Shown: positions 53,618 through 63,580, numbered from the stretch's first letter. The stretch: 64,000 bases of DNA from Chitinophagales bacterium (GCA_019694955.1 JAIBAX010000010.1:1-64000); one strand, 5' to 3'. Numbers and translations are program-made. The notes: generated from the sequence alone by a model not told the origin.

Positions 53618-56593
53618 ATGCTGCTCAACTGCCACACATACTACAGCCTTTGCTATGGAACTTTCTCCATTGATAAACTATTAAAATCGTTGAAAATCAA
53701 CGGTTATGATAGATTTGCGCTGACGGATATCAATAATACATCTGCCACGATTGATACCTTTCGCATGGTTAAAGATTATGGATTATCTCCTATCGTTGGC
53801 ATCGACTTCCGCAACGGCATACAACAGCAATATGTAGGTTTGGCGAAAAACAACCGCGGCTACAAAATACTCAATGACCATCTTTCCTATCACCAACACA
53901 ACCAAAAGGATTTTGCGGCGCAAGCGCCGCACCTGGAAGATGTCTTCATCATCTATCCCTATCGGACATATGCCGGATGGCTCTTGAAGGATTACGAATA
54001 TATTGGTATAAGTTATAGTGATCTCACAAAATTCCAACTAGACAACAAACATTTGAGTGATAAGAAGATTGTCATACTTCAACCGGTTTCATTTCCTGAC
54101 AAGAAGGGCTTTAATGCGCATCGATTACTACGTGCTATTGATAAAAACATGCTACTCAGCAAACTCCCTCCCGAAGAACAGGGAACACAACAGGAGGTCA
54201 TCCTCCCATACGATACCTTAAGAACCTATTTCGCAGAACATCCGCTTTGGATAAACAACACGGAAAAAATACTAGCATCCTGTCATTTCCATATCGAATT
54301 TGGCAAATTTGCCAACAAAAACCTACACCATTATACCGATAGCGTTGAGGAAGATATTGCGTTACTCAAAAAGATCTCGACCGAAGGCCTCCATTACAGA
54401 TACAAGCATCCTTCTCCGGAAGTGCTGAGTCGGCTGGAGAAAGAAATAGACATCATCGCACAAATGGACTTTGCCGCGTACTTCCTCATCAACTGGGATA
54501 TCGTACAATATGCACAGCGCAAAAACTACTACTATGTAGGTCGGGGCAGCGGTGCCAATAGCTTAGTAGCCTATCTATTGCGCATTACCGATGTTGACCC
54601 GATAGCATTGGATCTCTACTTTGAGCGTTTTATTAATCCATTCCGAAGTACTCCGCCTGATTTCGACATAGATTTTTCGTGGACAGATCGCGATGATATC
54701 ACCCGCTATATTTTTGAACGCTTTGGTAAAGACGGAAAAGCCGCATTGCTCGGCTCATACAACACCATTCAGAAAGATGCCGTTATTAGAGAACTCGGCA
54801 AAGTATTCGGTTTACCGCCACATGAAATCGACAAACTCCAAGCGAACAACGACTCTTCTGAACAAGATGAAATCGGCAGATTGGTGTTGCGTTACAGCGA
54901 ATGGATACACGGCTTCCCCAGTCACCTCAGCATACATGCCAGCGGCATACTGATTTCTGAAGAACCCATCACCACCTATACCGCCACTTTTATGCCCCCA
55001 AAAGGATATCCAACTACGCATTTCAGTATGTTGGAAGCAGAAGATATCGGATTGTTTAAATTCGACATCCTCAGCCAGCGAGGGTTGGGAAAGATAAAGG
55101 ATACACTTGACTTAGTACAACAAAACAAAGGCGTTACCATAGATATCCACGATATGCCCACCATCCTCCACGATGCCAAGGTAGCAGATTTGCTACGCAA
55201 AGGGAAAGCTATCGGTTGCTTTTATGTAGAATCTCCCGCCATGCGTATGCTATTATGCAAACTACAAGCCGATGATTATCTGCGCTTAGTGGCTGCCAGT
55301 TCGATTATACGTCCGGGTGTGGCACGCAGTGGTATGATGCAGGAATATATCCGCCGTTATCGCCATACATCGCTGAGAGAAAAAGCCAGAGAAATCCTAC
55401 CCGAACTGTACGATATCTTAGAAGAAACCTACGGCGTAATGGTATATCAGGAAGATGTTATCAAGGTGGCGCATATATTCGCCGGGCTTTCATTGGCAGA
55501 AGCCGATTATCTGCGGCGCGGTATGAGTTGGAAGTTCAAACAGCGCAATGAGTTTTGGCGGGTAAAGGAACTGTTTTTCAATAATTGCAGGAAAAAAGGC
55601 TATACAGAAAAAACCATCACCGACATCTGGTTTCAGATAGAGAGTTTTGCCAATTATGCCTTTTCAAAAGGACATTCTGCCAGTTATGCCGTGGAGAGTT
55701 ATCAGGCGTTGTACTTAAAAGCCTATTATCCCCTAGAGTATATGGTAGCAACCCTCAATAATGGTGGCGGATTCTATAGCAGAGAGGTTTATTTACACGA
55801 AGCTGCTCTACATGGCGGTATCATAGAACCGCCCTGCATCAACCAGAGCGAAGCACTCACCACCATCAAAGGGAATACCATACTCATTGGGTTGGGTCAT
55901 CTGGCAGAAGGAGAACAACAGGCATTAAATACCATCCTGCAAGAAAGAAATAAGCATGGTACTTTTTTATCTTTAGAAGATTTCGTCCGTCGCCTACCGA
56001 CTGTTTCCATCGAGCAACTCAGGTTGTATATTAGGATAGACGCTTTCCGGTTTACAGGCAAAAATAAGCGACATTTGCTTTGGGAGGCACATCTGATGCG
56101 GAATAAGGATGAGAAGAAAACAACTAAACAAACATTATTCTATGAACCTGTACAAGAATTTACCATACCTACGTTGGAGGAAAACTGGGTAAATGATGCC
56201 TTTGATGAAATTGAATTATTGGGTCATACCTTGCGGCTACCTTTTTTTCTTTTAAATGAGACAATTGAAGGAAATATCTTTGCCAAGGACTTGCCAAAAT
56301 ATCTCGGAAAAACAGTACATGTGCTTGGCTATTTGGTAACCAATAAACCTACCTCCACCCATAAGGGAGAGCGGATGAACTTTGGCACTTTCTTAGATGA
56401 ACACGGCGACTGGGTAGATACCGTTCATTTTCCGGATGCTGCCAAAGCATTCCCATTTTCCGGAAGGGGCATTTATCATATCATCGGCAAAGTAGTAGAA
56501 GAGTTTGATTTCATCTCCATAGAAGTAATGGAACAGCGGCGTTTGAAATATTATGATAGGGAAACATCGACAAGATTGAAAAAAATAGGATAA
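53618..56593 (+). CDS. dnaE2: DNA polymerase III alpha subunit, error-prone type
   Basis: The 991-aa protein has an N-terminal PHP domain (LNCHTYYSLCYGTFSIDKL, DINNTSATIDTFRMV), the C-family catalytic Asp pair in PPDFDIDFSW (about 346-355), a third Asp in the palm (LFKFDILSQRG), and the YQEDVIKVAHIFAG and FSKGHSASYAVESY fingers. It is shorter than the replicative DnaE and lacks a C-terminal tau-binding extension, as in DnaE2/ImuC. The label is by architecture; an alignment is needed to confirm the group. It is likely to work with DinB in translesion repair, although the usual partner gene is 5.2 kb away. The start is 2 nt after the terminator T tract. Confidence 0.85.
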   Translation: MLLNCHTYYSLCYGTFSIDKLLKSLKINGYDRFALTDINNTSATIDTFRMVKDYGLSPIVGIDFRNGIQQQYVGLAKNNRGYKILNDHLSYHQHNQKDFAAQAPHLEDVFIIYPYRTYAGWLLKDYEYIGISYSDLTKFQLDNKHLSDKKIVILQPVSFPDKKGFNAHRLLRAIDKNMLLSKLPPEEQGTQQEVILPYDTLRTYFAEHPLWINNTEKILASCHFHIEFGKFANKNLHHYTDSVEEDIALLKKISTEGLHYRYKHPSPEVLSRLEKEIDIIAQMDFAAYFLINWDIVQYAQRKNYYYVGRGSGANSLVAYLLRITDVDPIALDLYFERFINPFRSTPPDFDIDFSWTDRDDITRYIFERFGKDGKAALLGSYNTIQKDAVIRELGKVFGLPPHEIDKLQANNDSSEQDEIGRLVLRYSEWIHGFPSHLSIHASGILISEEPITTYTATFMPPKGYPTTHFSMLEAEDIGLFKFDILSQRGLGKIKDTLDLVQQNKGVTIDIHDMPTILHDAKVADLLRKGKAIGCFYVESPAMRMLLCKLQADDYLRLVAASSIIRPGVARSGMMQEYIRRYRHTSLREKAREILPELYDILEETYGVMVYQEDVIKVAHIFAGLSLAEADYLRRGMSWKFKQRNEFWRVKELFFNNCRKKGYTEKTITDIWFQIESFANYAFSKGHSASYAVESYQALYLKAYYPLEYMVATLNNGGGFYSREVYLHEAALHGGIIEPPCINQSEALTTIKGNTILIGLGHLAEGEQQALNTILQERNKHGTFLSLEDFVRRLPTVSIEQLRLYIRIDAFRFTGKNKRHLLWEAHLMRNKDEKKTTKQTLFYEPVQEFTIPTLEENWVNDAFDEIELLGHTLRLPFFLLNETIEGNIFAKDLPKYLGKTVHVLGYLVTNKPTSTHKGERMNFGTFLDEHGDWVDTVHFPDAAKAFPFSGRGIYHIIGKVVEEFDFISIEVMEQRRLKYYDRETSTRLKKIG

Positions 56594-56638
56594 AACGGGA
56601 ACTTTTTTTAATATTGAATTTTTATATACTAAAAACGA

Positions 56639-57769
56639 ATGGAAGACAATTTCAAACTCCCTAGGTTCTACAGAAATATTATCAAGATTATTTCCTTAGC
56701 CCTAGCATTACTTATCATTATTTGGTGTGGAAAAACTGCTTATGATATAGTTTTCAATCCTGTGAAAGTTCATAAGATTGAGATTATTCCGGGGAAGGCA
56801 ACGGCTGAAAGAGCCATAGAGTATTCGCTCAATATCTGGCAAGCTACGGTGGATAACTTAGGCAATGATATTGCCACTGTGGAAATAAGTTTGGCAATAG
56901 CCGGGATAGTGATTGCCTTTCTAGTGGCTTTGGGAGGATTTTACTTGAACCAACAAATCAAAACCAATAAAGAATCTATAGAATCCACTAAGCAGTTACT
57001 CACTCAATTAGACGAAAAAATTGGCGAAGTCAAAAAAAATATTGTGGAACTAGATGCCGACAAGGAACTTTTACGGGAGACATTATGGGACAGTATAAAT
57101 GGCATTTCTGCCTCCGTTCCTCATACGCAATTGTTCTCTAAAAATCCATTCTATAACCAGTCGTTACTGAGTTTTTATAGCTTACTCATTAAGTGGAAAT
57201 ATGCATTAACCCCGGAAATTGAAGAAGAAGAAAGCGACATTGAAAAGTTCTTGCTAGGCTGTTATGAGTTCAGCATTGGTAATCCTGAAAAGGCAATCAA
57301 ACAATATATGCGCATTGAAGACAGTATGGAAAACCAAAGAAAATTCCATTTATATTTCTATAAAGGGCTGGCATGCGATGAGATTAAAGAATATGATCGC
57401 GCAATTGATTTATACCAAAAAGAAATCGCACTAAATACCTCATTCAAGTCTGTCGCCTTGAGCAATATGGGTTTTACTTATTTAGAGATGGTGATAAATA
57501 ACAACCATGATCCGGCACACTTAAAGATTGCGGAAGAGTGGTTTACAGAGGCTCGTCTAATCAATAAAAGCGACCCATACCCTTATTTCGGGTTGGCCAT
57601 ATGCCATCATCGCAGTACAACCAACGACCCAACAAAAGTAGCGTCATTAATTAAGCAAGGTGAACGCTTAGAAGAACTCAACGAACACTACAAGGAAAAC
57701 TATACAAGGCATCAATTTGAAACCATGCTAAAAGAAATATATGATATCAAAGAAACGCAGGGTGTGTAG
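56639..57769 (+). CDS. Membrane protein with TPR domain
   Basis: The 376-aa protein has two N-terminal membrane helices (IIKIISLALALLIIIWC at about 14-30; ISLAIAGIVIAFLVALGGFYL at about 82-102) with an approximately 50-residue outside segment between them. A coiled-coil (KESIESTKQLLTQLDEKIGE) follows. The C-terminal half carries TPR-like units (GNPEKAIKQYMRIED; KEYDRAIDLYQKEIALN; LSNMGFTYLEMV). It is probably an inner-membrane scaffold with a cytoplasmic TPR domain. The start is 45 nt after dnaE, so possible operon membership is open. It converges on the gene at 57773 with 3 nt between stops. Confidence 0.75.
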   Translation: MEDNFKLPRFYRNIIKIISLALALLIIIWCGKTAYDIVFNPVKVHKIEIIPGKATAERAIEYSLNIWQATVDNLGNDIATVEISLAIAGIVIAFLVALGGFYLNQQIKTNKESIESTKQLLTQLDEKIGEVKKNIVELDADKELLRETLWDSINGISASVPHTQLFSKNPFYNQSLLSFYSLLIKWKYALTPEIEEEESDIEKFLLGCYEFSIGNPEKAIKQYMRIEDSMENQRKFHLYFYKGLACDEIKEYDRAIDLYQKEIALNTSFKSVALSNMGFTYLEMVINNNHDPAHLKIAEEWFTEARLINKSDPYPYFGLAICHHRSTTNDPTKVASLIKQGERLEELNEHYKENYTRHQFETMLKEIYDIKETQGV

Positions 57770-57772
57770 TAT

Positions 57773-59332
57773 TTATTTCAGAATAAAAGTACCAAATTGA
57801 TACTCCTTTCCTTTCATGTTATTGATAAGCAATCTATCTCCGTATTGATGTGTATAGGAAGGCACATAAAAACCTTCCGTTTCTGCTCCTGTAAACAGCG
57901 TTTCGATAGATTCTACCTCTCCATTCGCGCCAATTACTGCCAAATCTGAATAAAGTCCGGTTTTCGCTGACCCAAAAAGCCCTCCTTTATTACCAGCTTC
58001 CTTTTTCTCATTTCGAGATTTAGCATCATTGTATAATAAGTACAATTTGTCATTATAAACTGCAAGGCTATAAGAAGTAATCATAGACGATTGACTACCA
58101 AAATCCTTATCAACCTTAGCAATATTTCTCAAAGTACCATCCGCATTAAACCTTGGAATTAATATTTCATTGGTATAATAGTATGTTTTGGTAGAAGGCA
58201 CTGATCTTCCGTTAGAGTATGTATAAGTTGTAATTTGTCGTATATAAAACTCCTCCGCTATAAAAGAAAATGAACCGTCTGAAAAAGTAACGAAATTCCG
58301 AATTATGAAATTTCTGATGCCATCTCCTTTATCAATATCTTTCTCTTTTATAAGACCTTCCAACAAAGTAGGCGAAAAAGGAAAAGATTGGCTTTTAAAT
58401 ACACCAGTACTTGCATTAAGTGTGCTAAAAAAGGTGCCGTTATTCCCATCCGTATCTTTATCTCTATCCTTCGTAAAACCACCTATTCTTACTTCTTCGC
58501 TATTGGGAGAAATAAAGAGCCCTGCTGATGAGACAACATTATTTCCCGATAGACTTACATCATAATCTTTATAACCATCCTTGGATATTCTTAAAATCTT
58601 ATACTTATAATCGGGCAACCCTTTCTCCTTTTCTTTTCTTTCTTTATCTAAAGTAGCGGCCAAATAAACATCTCCATTGTTTGAAACCACAAAGTCTTGA
58701 ATATCAAATTTGCTGTCTTTATATGGAAAATCTTGAATTTTCTGCCATTTTACCTGCATATTTTCGTCAAATACAATAATGCTGATTTGGTCGGTTTGGG
58801 ATTTTTCCTTACTTGATAATGTCTGAATAGTAGCCACATGACTGGAGTCTGCACTCATTACAAAACCACCTGTTGCATCCGCATCTGTATATCCTGATAC
58901 ACCAAAATATATAAATTTGTACTGAACCAAGTAAGGTTGTCGTGCAATTTCTTTTACAGGTTTAAACTTGCCACTTGAAAACTCTGCCGCTTGTACGGTA
59001 AACGCATTCCCTTTTTTATCATAACTAGTGAAAATCCCAAAGGTTTTAGCTTTAGTATGAATAAATTCTTTGAGTATTAGATTATCACCATTATATTCAA
59101 AGGTGATAGGCGTTTCTGACACTAATTTATGGTTATAATCATATTTTAACAACGTATTCTCCTTCTTAGGGCGCATAATGAGGTAGTAATTTTTCTCGTC
59201 TCCTCCTACCAAGTAAAATGAAGAAAACATACCTCCTTCCTTCTTATAAACTGGCCCCCATTTGACTTGCATCTGTCCAAAAGAATAGCTTGTCAACAAC
59301 AGACACGCTAATAATACTGTGATTTTTTTCAT
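57773..59332 (-). CDS. Hypothetical secreted beta-propeller-like protein
   Basis: The 519-aa product starts with a signal peptide (MKKITVLLACLLLTSYSFG). It is beta-rich and made of repeating strand pairs (YYLIMRPKKENTLLKYDYN; GDVYLAATLDKERKEKE; DKLYLLYNDAKSRNE), resembling a beta-propeller-type exported protein. No T9SS tail, no lipobox and no enzyme motif are visible, so it may remain in the periplasm. I do not recognise a named family. It is downstream of, and possibly co-transcribed with, the aminotransferase gene (24-nt gap). Confidence 0.7.
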   Translation of the reverse strand: MKKITVLLACLLLTSYSFGQMQVKWGPVYKKEGGMFSSFYLVGGDEKNYYLIMRPKKENTLLKYDYNHKLVSETPITFEYNGDNLILKEFIHTKAKTFGIFTSYDKKGNAFTVQAAEFSSGKFKPVKEIARQPYLVQYKFIYFGVSGYTDADATGGFVMSADSSHVATIQTLSSKEKSQTDQISIIVFDENMQVKWQKIQDFPYKDSKFDIQDFVVSNNGDVYLAATLDKERKEKEKGLPDYKYKILRISKDGYKDYDVSLSGNNVVSSAGLFISPNSEEVRIGGFTKDRDKDTDGNNGTFFSTLNASTGVFKSQSFPFSPTLLEGLIKEKDIDKGDGIRNFIIRNFVTFSDGSFSFIAEEFYIRQITTYTYSNGRSVPSTKTYYYTNEILIPRFNADGTLRNIAKVDKDFGSQSSMITSYSLAVYNDKLYLLYNDAKSRNEKKEAGNKGGLFGSAKTGLYSDLAVIGANGEVESIETLFTGAETEGFYVPSYTHQYGDRLLINNMKGKEYQFGTFILK

Positions 59333-59356
59333 TGCTTTATACTTAATTTTTCTTTT

Positions 59357-60496
59357 TTACAAAACTTCTCCTAACGCCTTCATCAGCCTGTCGATATTTT
59401 CTTTATTCGATCCATAACCCATTAATCCGATTCTCCATAATTTTCCGAAACCTGCACCTAATCCTGCTCCAACTTCTATGCCAAATTCTAACAACAGTCT
59501 CTTTCGCAAAGCGGCATCATCCATACCTGCTTTTAATACTACCGTATTCAATTGTGGCAATCTATATGCTTCTGCTACAAAGAATTCCATCCCTATTTCT
59601 TGCATCTTCATAGCAAAGTAACGATGATTTTCTGTATGTCTGCTCCAAGAAACCTCCATACCTTCTTCCATGAGCATCACCAAGGACTCATGCACCGCAT
59701 AAAAGCTGTTTACAGGCGCCGTGTGGTGATAGGCGCGCTTCTCAAAACTTCCCCAGTAAGGCCATACGTTATTGATATCTAAAAACCAACTGCTAACAGG
59801 TTTGGTTCTGCGTTTAATTTTATCGATGGCAGCCTCGCTAAATGTAATCGGTGAAAGTCCGGGCACACTTCCCAAGCCTTTCTGGCTACAAGAATAAGCT
59901 ACATCTACTTGCCAATCATCTACATGGAATTCAATAGCCCCTAAAGTCGTTACAGCATCTACAATCGTAAGGCAGCCATTCGCTTTTGCCACTGCACAAA
60001 GTGCTTTTGTATCATTTCTTACACCTGTGGACGTTTCTGAACTGACAAAACCTACAATTTTAGTGTCCACATGATTTTTAAGTGCCGCTTCCAAATCTTG
60101 TGGGTCTATGGGTTTACCCCACTTGGAAGTCACCGCTATTACTTCTGCCCCAGCTCGCTCCGCCACTTGCTTCATCCTATCGCCAAAATATCCATTGGTA
60201 CAAATAACCACCTTATCGCCTGCCTCCACGAGGTTGACAAAGGAACATTCCATTCCTATAGAACCGGGTGCAGAAACCAGAAATGTATGTTCATTTTTGG
60301 TATCAAATGCAATTCGCAGCATGGCTTTGATTTCATCCATCATCCGTATAACATCCGGATCGAGATGTCCCAAGGTGGGTTGTGAGAGTGCTTGCAAAAC
60401 ACGTGGATGAATGGTTGTTGGACCCGGCCCTAACAAAAGTCTTTCTACTGCCTTAAAAGATGTAAATAGTTGTTTTTCAACGATATTATCAGTCAT
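59357..60496 (-). CDS. Alanine-glyoxylate aminotransferase family protein
   Basis: From ATG 60496 (379 aa) the protein fits the class V PLP aminotransferase family (serine-pyruvate/alanine-glyoxylate type): ERLLLGPGPTTIHPRVLQAL, then TNGYFGDRMKQVAERAGAE, VDAVTTLGAIEF, and the PLP Lys in YSCSQKGLGSVPGLS. The C-terminal GAGFGKLWRIGLMG is typical. It could transaminate glyoxylate, or act on phosphoserine-like substrates; sequence alone does not decide. An earlier frame start at 60691 lies in the divergent regulator region and is rejected. Confidence 0.92.
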   Translation of the reverse strand: MTDNIVEKQLFTSFKAVERLLLGPGPTTIHPRVLQALSQPTLGHLDPDVIRMMDEIKAMLRIAFDTKNEHTFLVSAPGSIGMECSFVNLVEAGDKVVICTNGYFGDRMKQVAERAGAEVIAVTSKWGKPIDPQDLEAALKNHVDTKIVGFVSSETSTGVRNDTKALCAVAKANGCLTIVDAVTTLGAIEFHVDDWQVDVAYSCSQKGLGSVPGLSPITFSEAAIDKIKRRTKPVSSWFLDINNVWPYWGSFEKRAYHHTAPVNSFYAVHESLVMLMEEGMEVSWSRHTENHRYFAMKMQEIGMEFFVAEAYRLPQLNTVVLKAGMDDAALRKRLLLEFGIEVGAGLGAGFGKLWRIGLMGYGSNKENIDRLMKALGEVL

Positions 60497-60606
60497 AAAT
60501 AACGATTTTAACCCTAAATATACGGACGTTTTCTTTTTGGCATCCACTTGTAACTGATTATTAAAGAAAATTTGACTTTGTGATGGAGAATATTTGAAAA
60601 TGTGTG

Positions 60607-60614
60607 TAGATTTG
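60607..60614 (+). promoter_or_regulatory. -7 element of the mntR-like gene
   Basis: TAGATTTG is an exact TAnnTTTG match, 17 nt before the ATG at 60632. It lies inside the longer alternative frame and so supports the shorter start. No -33 TTG at standard distance is seen. Confidence 0.45.
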
Positions 60615-60631
60615 GACACAGGAAATGCGCC

Positions 60632-61291
60632 ATGTACTCTACCGTTATTGAAAATTATATCAAAACCATTTACCACCTGCACCTTCAGCATGAACGTGTT
60701 TCTACAACTGAGCTCTCGCAGGCACTAAAAGTAAAATCTGCTTCTGTAACAGATATGTTGCAACGCTTAGAGGAAATGGAACTCATCGATTATAAGAAAT
60801 ACCAAGGTGCCATTCTTACGGAAAAAGGTCATCAGAAAGCGATTGAATTGGTTCGCAAGCACCGACTTTGGGAAGTGTTTTTAGTAGAAAAGCTACAATT
60901 CAATTGGAGTGAAGTACATGCTGTTGCCGAGCAATTGGAACATATTCAATCCGTAAAATTAATCGATAACCTTGAGGCATTTCTGGGCTATCCAAAATGG
61001 GATCCGCATGGCGACCCTATCCCGGATAAAGAAGGAAAGTTTGCACCTAGAGAACAGATTCCATTATTCGATTTAGGCATAGGCGAAACCGGAACAATTC
61101 TAGGTGTTACCGTGGACGATGAACAGTTTCTGCGTTTCTTGGAGCAAACGCAATTGATCATCGGCAAAACGATTACCATAAAAAATTTCCATCAATTTGA
61201 CGAATCCATACAAATAGTAATGGAGAAAACAACTATCAATTTATCTAAGAAGGTCGCTACCAGTATTTTGGTAAGAAGAATTGCTTTGTAA
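60632..61291 (+). CDS. DtxR/MntR family metal-dependent repressor
   Basis: The 219-aa regulator has an N-terminal winged helix (ENYIKTIYHLHLQHERVSTT, then VKSASVTDMLQRLEEMELI), a metal-binding dimer domain (LRKH-type EXXHXXAEQLEH: EVHAVAEQLEHIQS) and a C-terminal SH3/FeoA-like domain (IPLFDLGIGETGTILGVTV). The metal ligands HxxE appear in HAVAEQLEH, with CPxG-like residues replaced by YPKWDPHGDPIP. It should repress Mn or Fe transport genes, but none is adjacent. It is divergent from the aminotransferase gene. Confidence 0.93.
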   Translation: MYSTVIENYIKTIYHLHLQHERVSTTELSQALKVKSASVTDMLQRLEEMELIDYKKYQGAILTEKGHQKAIELVRKHRLWEVFLVEKLQFNWSEVHAVAEQLEHIQSVKLIDNLEAFLGYPKWDPHGDPIPDKEGKFAPREQIPLFDLGIGETGTILGVTVDDEQFLRFLEQTQLIIGKTITIKNFHQFDESIQIVMEKTTINLSKKVATSILVRRIAL

Positions 61292-61329
61292 GCGTATCTC
61301 CTATTGTGTGTATCGTTCGACCGTCAAAT

Positions 61330-61490
61330 TAACCACAAAGTCTGCGAAGTTTATACGCAAAGTTCACAGAGATTTTTGTACAGCGTATTGCGAAGTCAAT
61401 CTTCAAATTTCCAAATCTCCAAATCTCCGTGAACCGTAAATTTTTTCATTCTCACATCTCCAAATTCCCAAATATCTGTGAACCGTGAAC
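61330..61490. repeat. Composite repeat field
   Basis: TTAACCACAAAGTCTGCGAA starts a block that is the reverse complement of 48865-48930; it is followed by TACAGCGTATTGCGAAG, then TTCCAAATCTCCAAATCTCC and CCGTGAAC words. It ends a few bases before the stop of the CocE-type gene. Confidence 0.8.
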
Positions 61491-61494
61491 TTCC

Positions 61495-63279
61495 TTACAC
61501 CTCCACTGGTAAATTTAATACAGAAACCTGCATTGGATCCGTCCTGATATGAAATTTCTCAGGATTGCTATTTTGTTCGTCTAGGTGATGGAAGTGGTCA
61601 ATGTCGGCACCAGCAAAGCCCAACTTAATCCGGCTTCCTTTTTGCAGCTGATAAGAGACGGCAAATAAGTCAAAATGTATTTCATACCACGTATCCTTTT
61701 CCCACACCTGCGCATCTGCTTTGGCAAAGGTTCTATATGGAATCGGCAGAAGAAATGGATTCTCATCATAATGTTTTCTGTGGATGCCACGAATCATACC
61801 CTCCGTAATATAGCGTACTTTGCCATTTGGTAATTGTTCCTCTAAATAAGCAAAGAGTTGTAAATCCGTGGCATCAGATTTTACCTCAATAGATACCGTG
61901 GGATGCCCGGTAATGGTCAATGATTCCGTAAGCGGTTCAGACATGAAATTTATCATCTGTTTTGCCTTAATATGCCTATCGGTATACGCAATCTTTCTTT
62001 TATAGCGATACTTTATTGTAAGACTATTCCAACGTGCACCGCCTCCGGTTCCCAAGTTGCTGTTAATCAAATGCTCATACTCAAAAGCTTTGACGCTACC
62101 ATCCAGTATGAGTTGATGGTCTTTCGAGAGTTTCCAAGCTTGATTTACTATATTCTTTGGCGGCCAAATATTGGTTTCTTTCCATACTTCCGCACCAAAA
62201 GTATAGTATTGTAATTTTTTTTCTACAGGCTTTTCTGAAGAACCTTCTTTTAAAAACTTATCAAAAAATGCCATAATATCATCCAACACCTCATAATCAA
62301 GTTTATTGCTGCGAACAAATGGACTTACATTTTGCGCCGGCCCATGATCCCAAGGACCAATTTTTGCGAGGTGGGTATTTTCCGTTAGTTGGAATCCTTT
62401 TAATACAGAATTCGCCAGCCCACCGTCATACCAACCACCAATTCTCAGTATGGGCGTTTTTGATGCCGCAATCTTATCTGCATAATGATGCAAACTGAAA
62501 GTGTCTACAGGCATACCTACTTCCGGATCAATATCGTCGCGAAATTGAATGTTAAAAATGCCTTTGAAAATATCGAAATTTTCTAAGTGTTCCTCCTTTG
62601 CTGCATCGTATACTGTCTTTTTTTCTTTAGGGTTTCCAATCATCTTAGGCCCACGTGAAATCAACTTCAACACAGGGTTTATGTAGCCAAAATCGTTGGT
62701 ATCCAACGACTTAGTAGTATCTCGCCACACCTCAACAAACTTCCCTTGCCGCACACCCCCCGGCACAATCATATCGCCGTATAAATCAAAGATATTGCTT
62801 CTCACCACACATGCTTTCAAAGCTGGATGTTGGTTCACCAATATAAACTCTGCAGTTGTACCTAAATACGAAATCCCGGTTGTTCCAACAGCACCGTTTG
62901 ACCAACTTTGTTGTGTAATCCAATCTAAAATATCTTTACCATCTTCTACCTCTTGCGGACTAAACTCCATTTTTCTGGTGCCGTAGGAGGCGCCGGTTCC
63001 ACGTACATCTACTATAACCACCGCATAACCATTTTTCGTATAATGCGCCACTTCCTTTTTTTTCACCTGACCGAAAATAGGTCCTACAAACCCTAAGATA
63101 CGCTTCGGTTCAAATGTTCTGACATATCTTGTCAGAAACAAAATAGCGGGCACGGGTGCTCGCATATTTTTAGGTAGAAAAATATCGGATGCTAACCGCA
63201 CACCATCGCGCATTTCAATAAATTCCGAATGGTAAAGGTAATTTTTAGTAACTCGTATAGAAGTAGATGTATTGTCCAT
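61495..63279 (-). CDS. CocE/NonD family hydrolase (X-Pro dipeptidyl-peptidase type)
   Basis: The 594-aa protein has an alpha/beta hydrolase domain with the N-terminal VTKNYLYHSEFIEMRDGVRL, the charge pattern VIVDVRGTGASYG, and the nucleophile in GTTGISYLGTTAEF (GxSYxG). The catalytic Asp is probably in RIGGWYDGG, the His in WDHGPAQN. The C-terminal jelly-roll (PepX_C-like) has SLTITGHPTVSIEVKSDATD. Such enzymes cleave esters or X-Pro peptides; the substrate is not known here. There is no signal peptide. A TATATTCG box lies 22 nt upstream of the ATG on the minus strand. Confidence 0.92.
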   Translation of the reverse strand: MDNTSTSIRVTKNYLYHSEFIEMRDGVRLASDIFLPKNMRAPVPAILFLTRYVRTFEPKRILGFVGPIFGQVKKKEVAHYTKNGYAVVIVDVRGTGASYGTRKMEFSPQEVEDGKDILDWITQQSWSNGAVGTTGISYLGTTAEFILVNQHPALKACVVRSNIFDLYGDMIVPGGVRQGKFVEVWRDTTKSLDTNDFGYINPVLKLISRGPKMIGNPKEKKTVYDAAKEEHLENFDIFKGIFNIQFRDDIDPEVGMPVDTFSLHHYADKIAASKTPILRIGGWYDGGLANSVLKGFQLTENTHLAKIGPWDHGPAQNVSPFVRSNKLDYEVLDDIMAFFDKFLKEGSSEKPVEKKLQYYTFGAEVWKETNIWPPKNIVNQAWKLSKDHQLILDGSVKAFEYEHLINSNLGTGGGARWNSLTIKYRYKRKIAYTDRHIKAKQMINFMSEPLTESLTITGHPTVSIEVKSDATDLQLFAYLEEQLPNGKVRYITEGMIRGIHRKHYDENPFLLPIPYRTFAKADAQVWEKDTWYEIHFDLFAVSYQLQKGSRIKLGFAGADIDHFHHLDEQNSNPEKFHIRTDPMQVSVLNLPVEV

Positions 63280-63386
63280 AATGATTCCATTAAAATTCTA
63301 ACGAATATAAAAACAACCTATACATATCTATCTATAAAATAATTTTTTACAAAAACATTAACAAAAACTTGGATGAATGGTTAAAT

Positions 63387-63452
63387 GTCATTGGTTATTG
63401 GTCAATAGTCATTTGTCAATAGAAGCTACGCAAATGACCATTGACCAATGAC
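63387..63452. repeat. Inverted repeat of GTCATTGG/TTGACCA words
   Basis: GTCATTGG and GGTCAATAGTCATTTG (63387-63415) are matched on the other arm by CAAATGACCATTGACCAATGAC (63431-63452), with about 7 nt extra in the left arm. The words resemble the AGTCATTAGTCATAAG strings at 9110. The rest of the 63280-63580 gap has only a -7-like TAACTTTG at 63541. Confidence 0.65.
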
Positions 63453-63540
63453 TTCAACTGCACCACTGACAATTTGTCGCAAATTTACTCATGGAACGGG
63501 ATTTGAAACTAATTTCCCTGCAACTGTGTGCCAAATTGCT

Positions 63541-63548
63541 TAACTTTG
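63541..63548 (+). promoter_or_regulatory. -7 element of lon
   Basis: TAACTTTG fits TAnnTTTG and lies 32 nt before the ATG at 63581. A -33 TTG at 18-21 nt is not found, and no heat-shock-type element was recognised. Confidence 0.4.
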
Positions 63549-63580
63549 CACACTTTTTTGAAATTACACGATAATAATAT

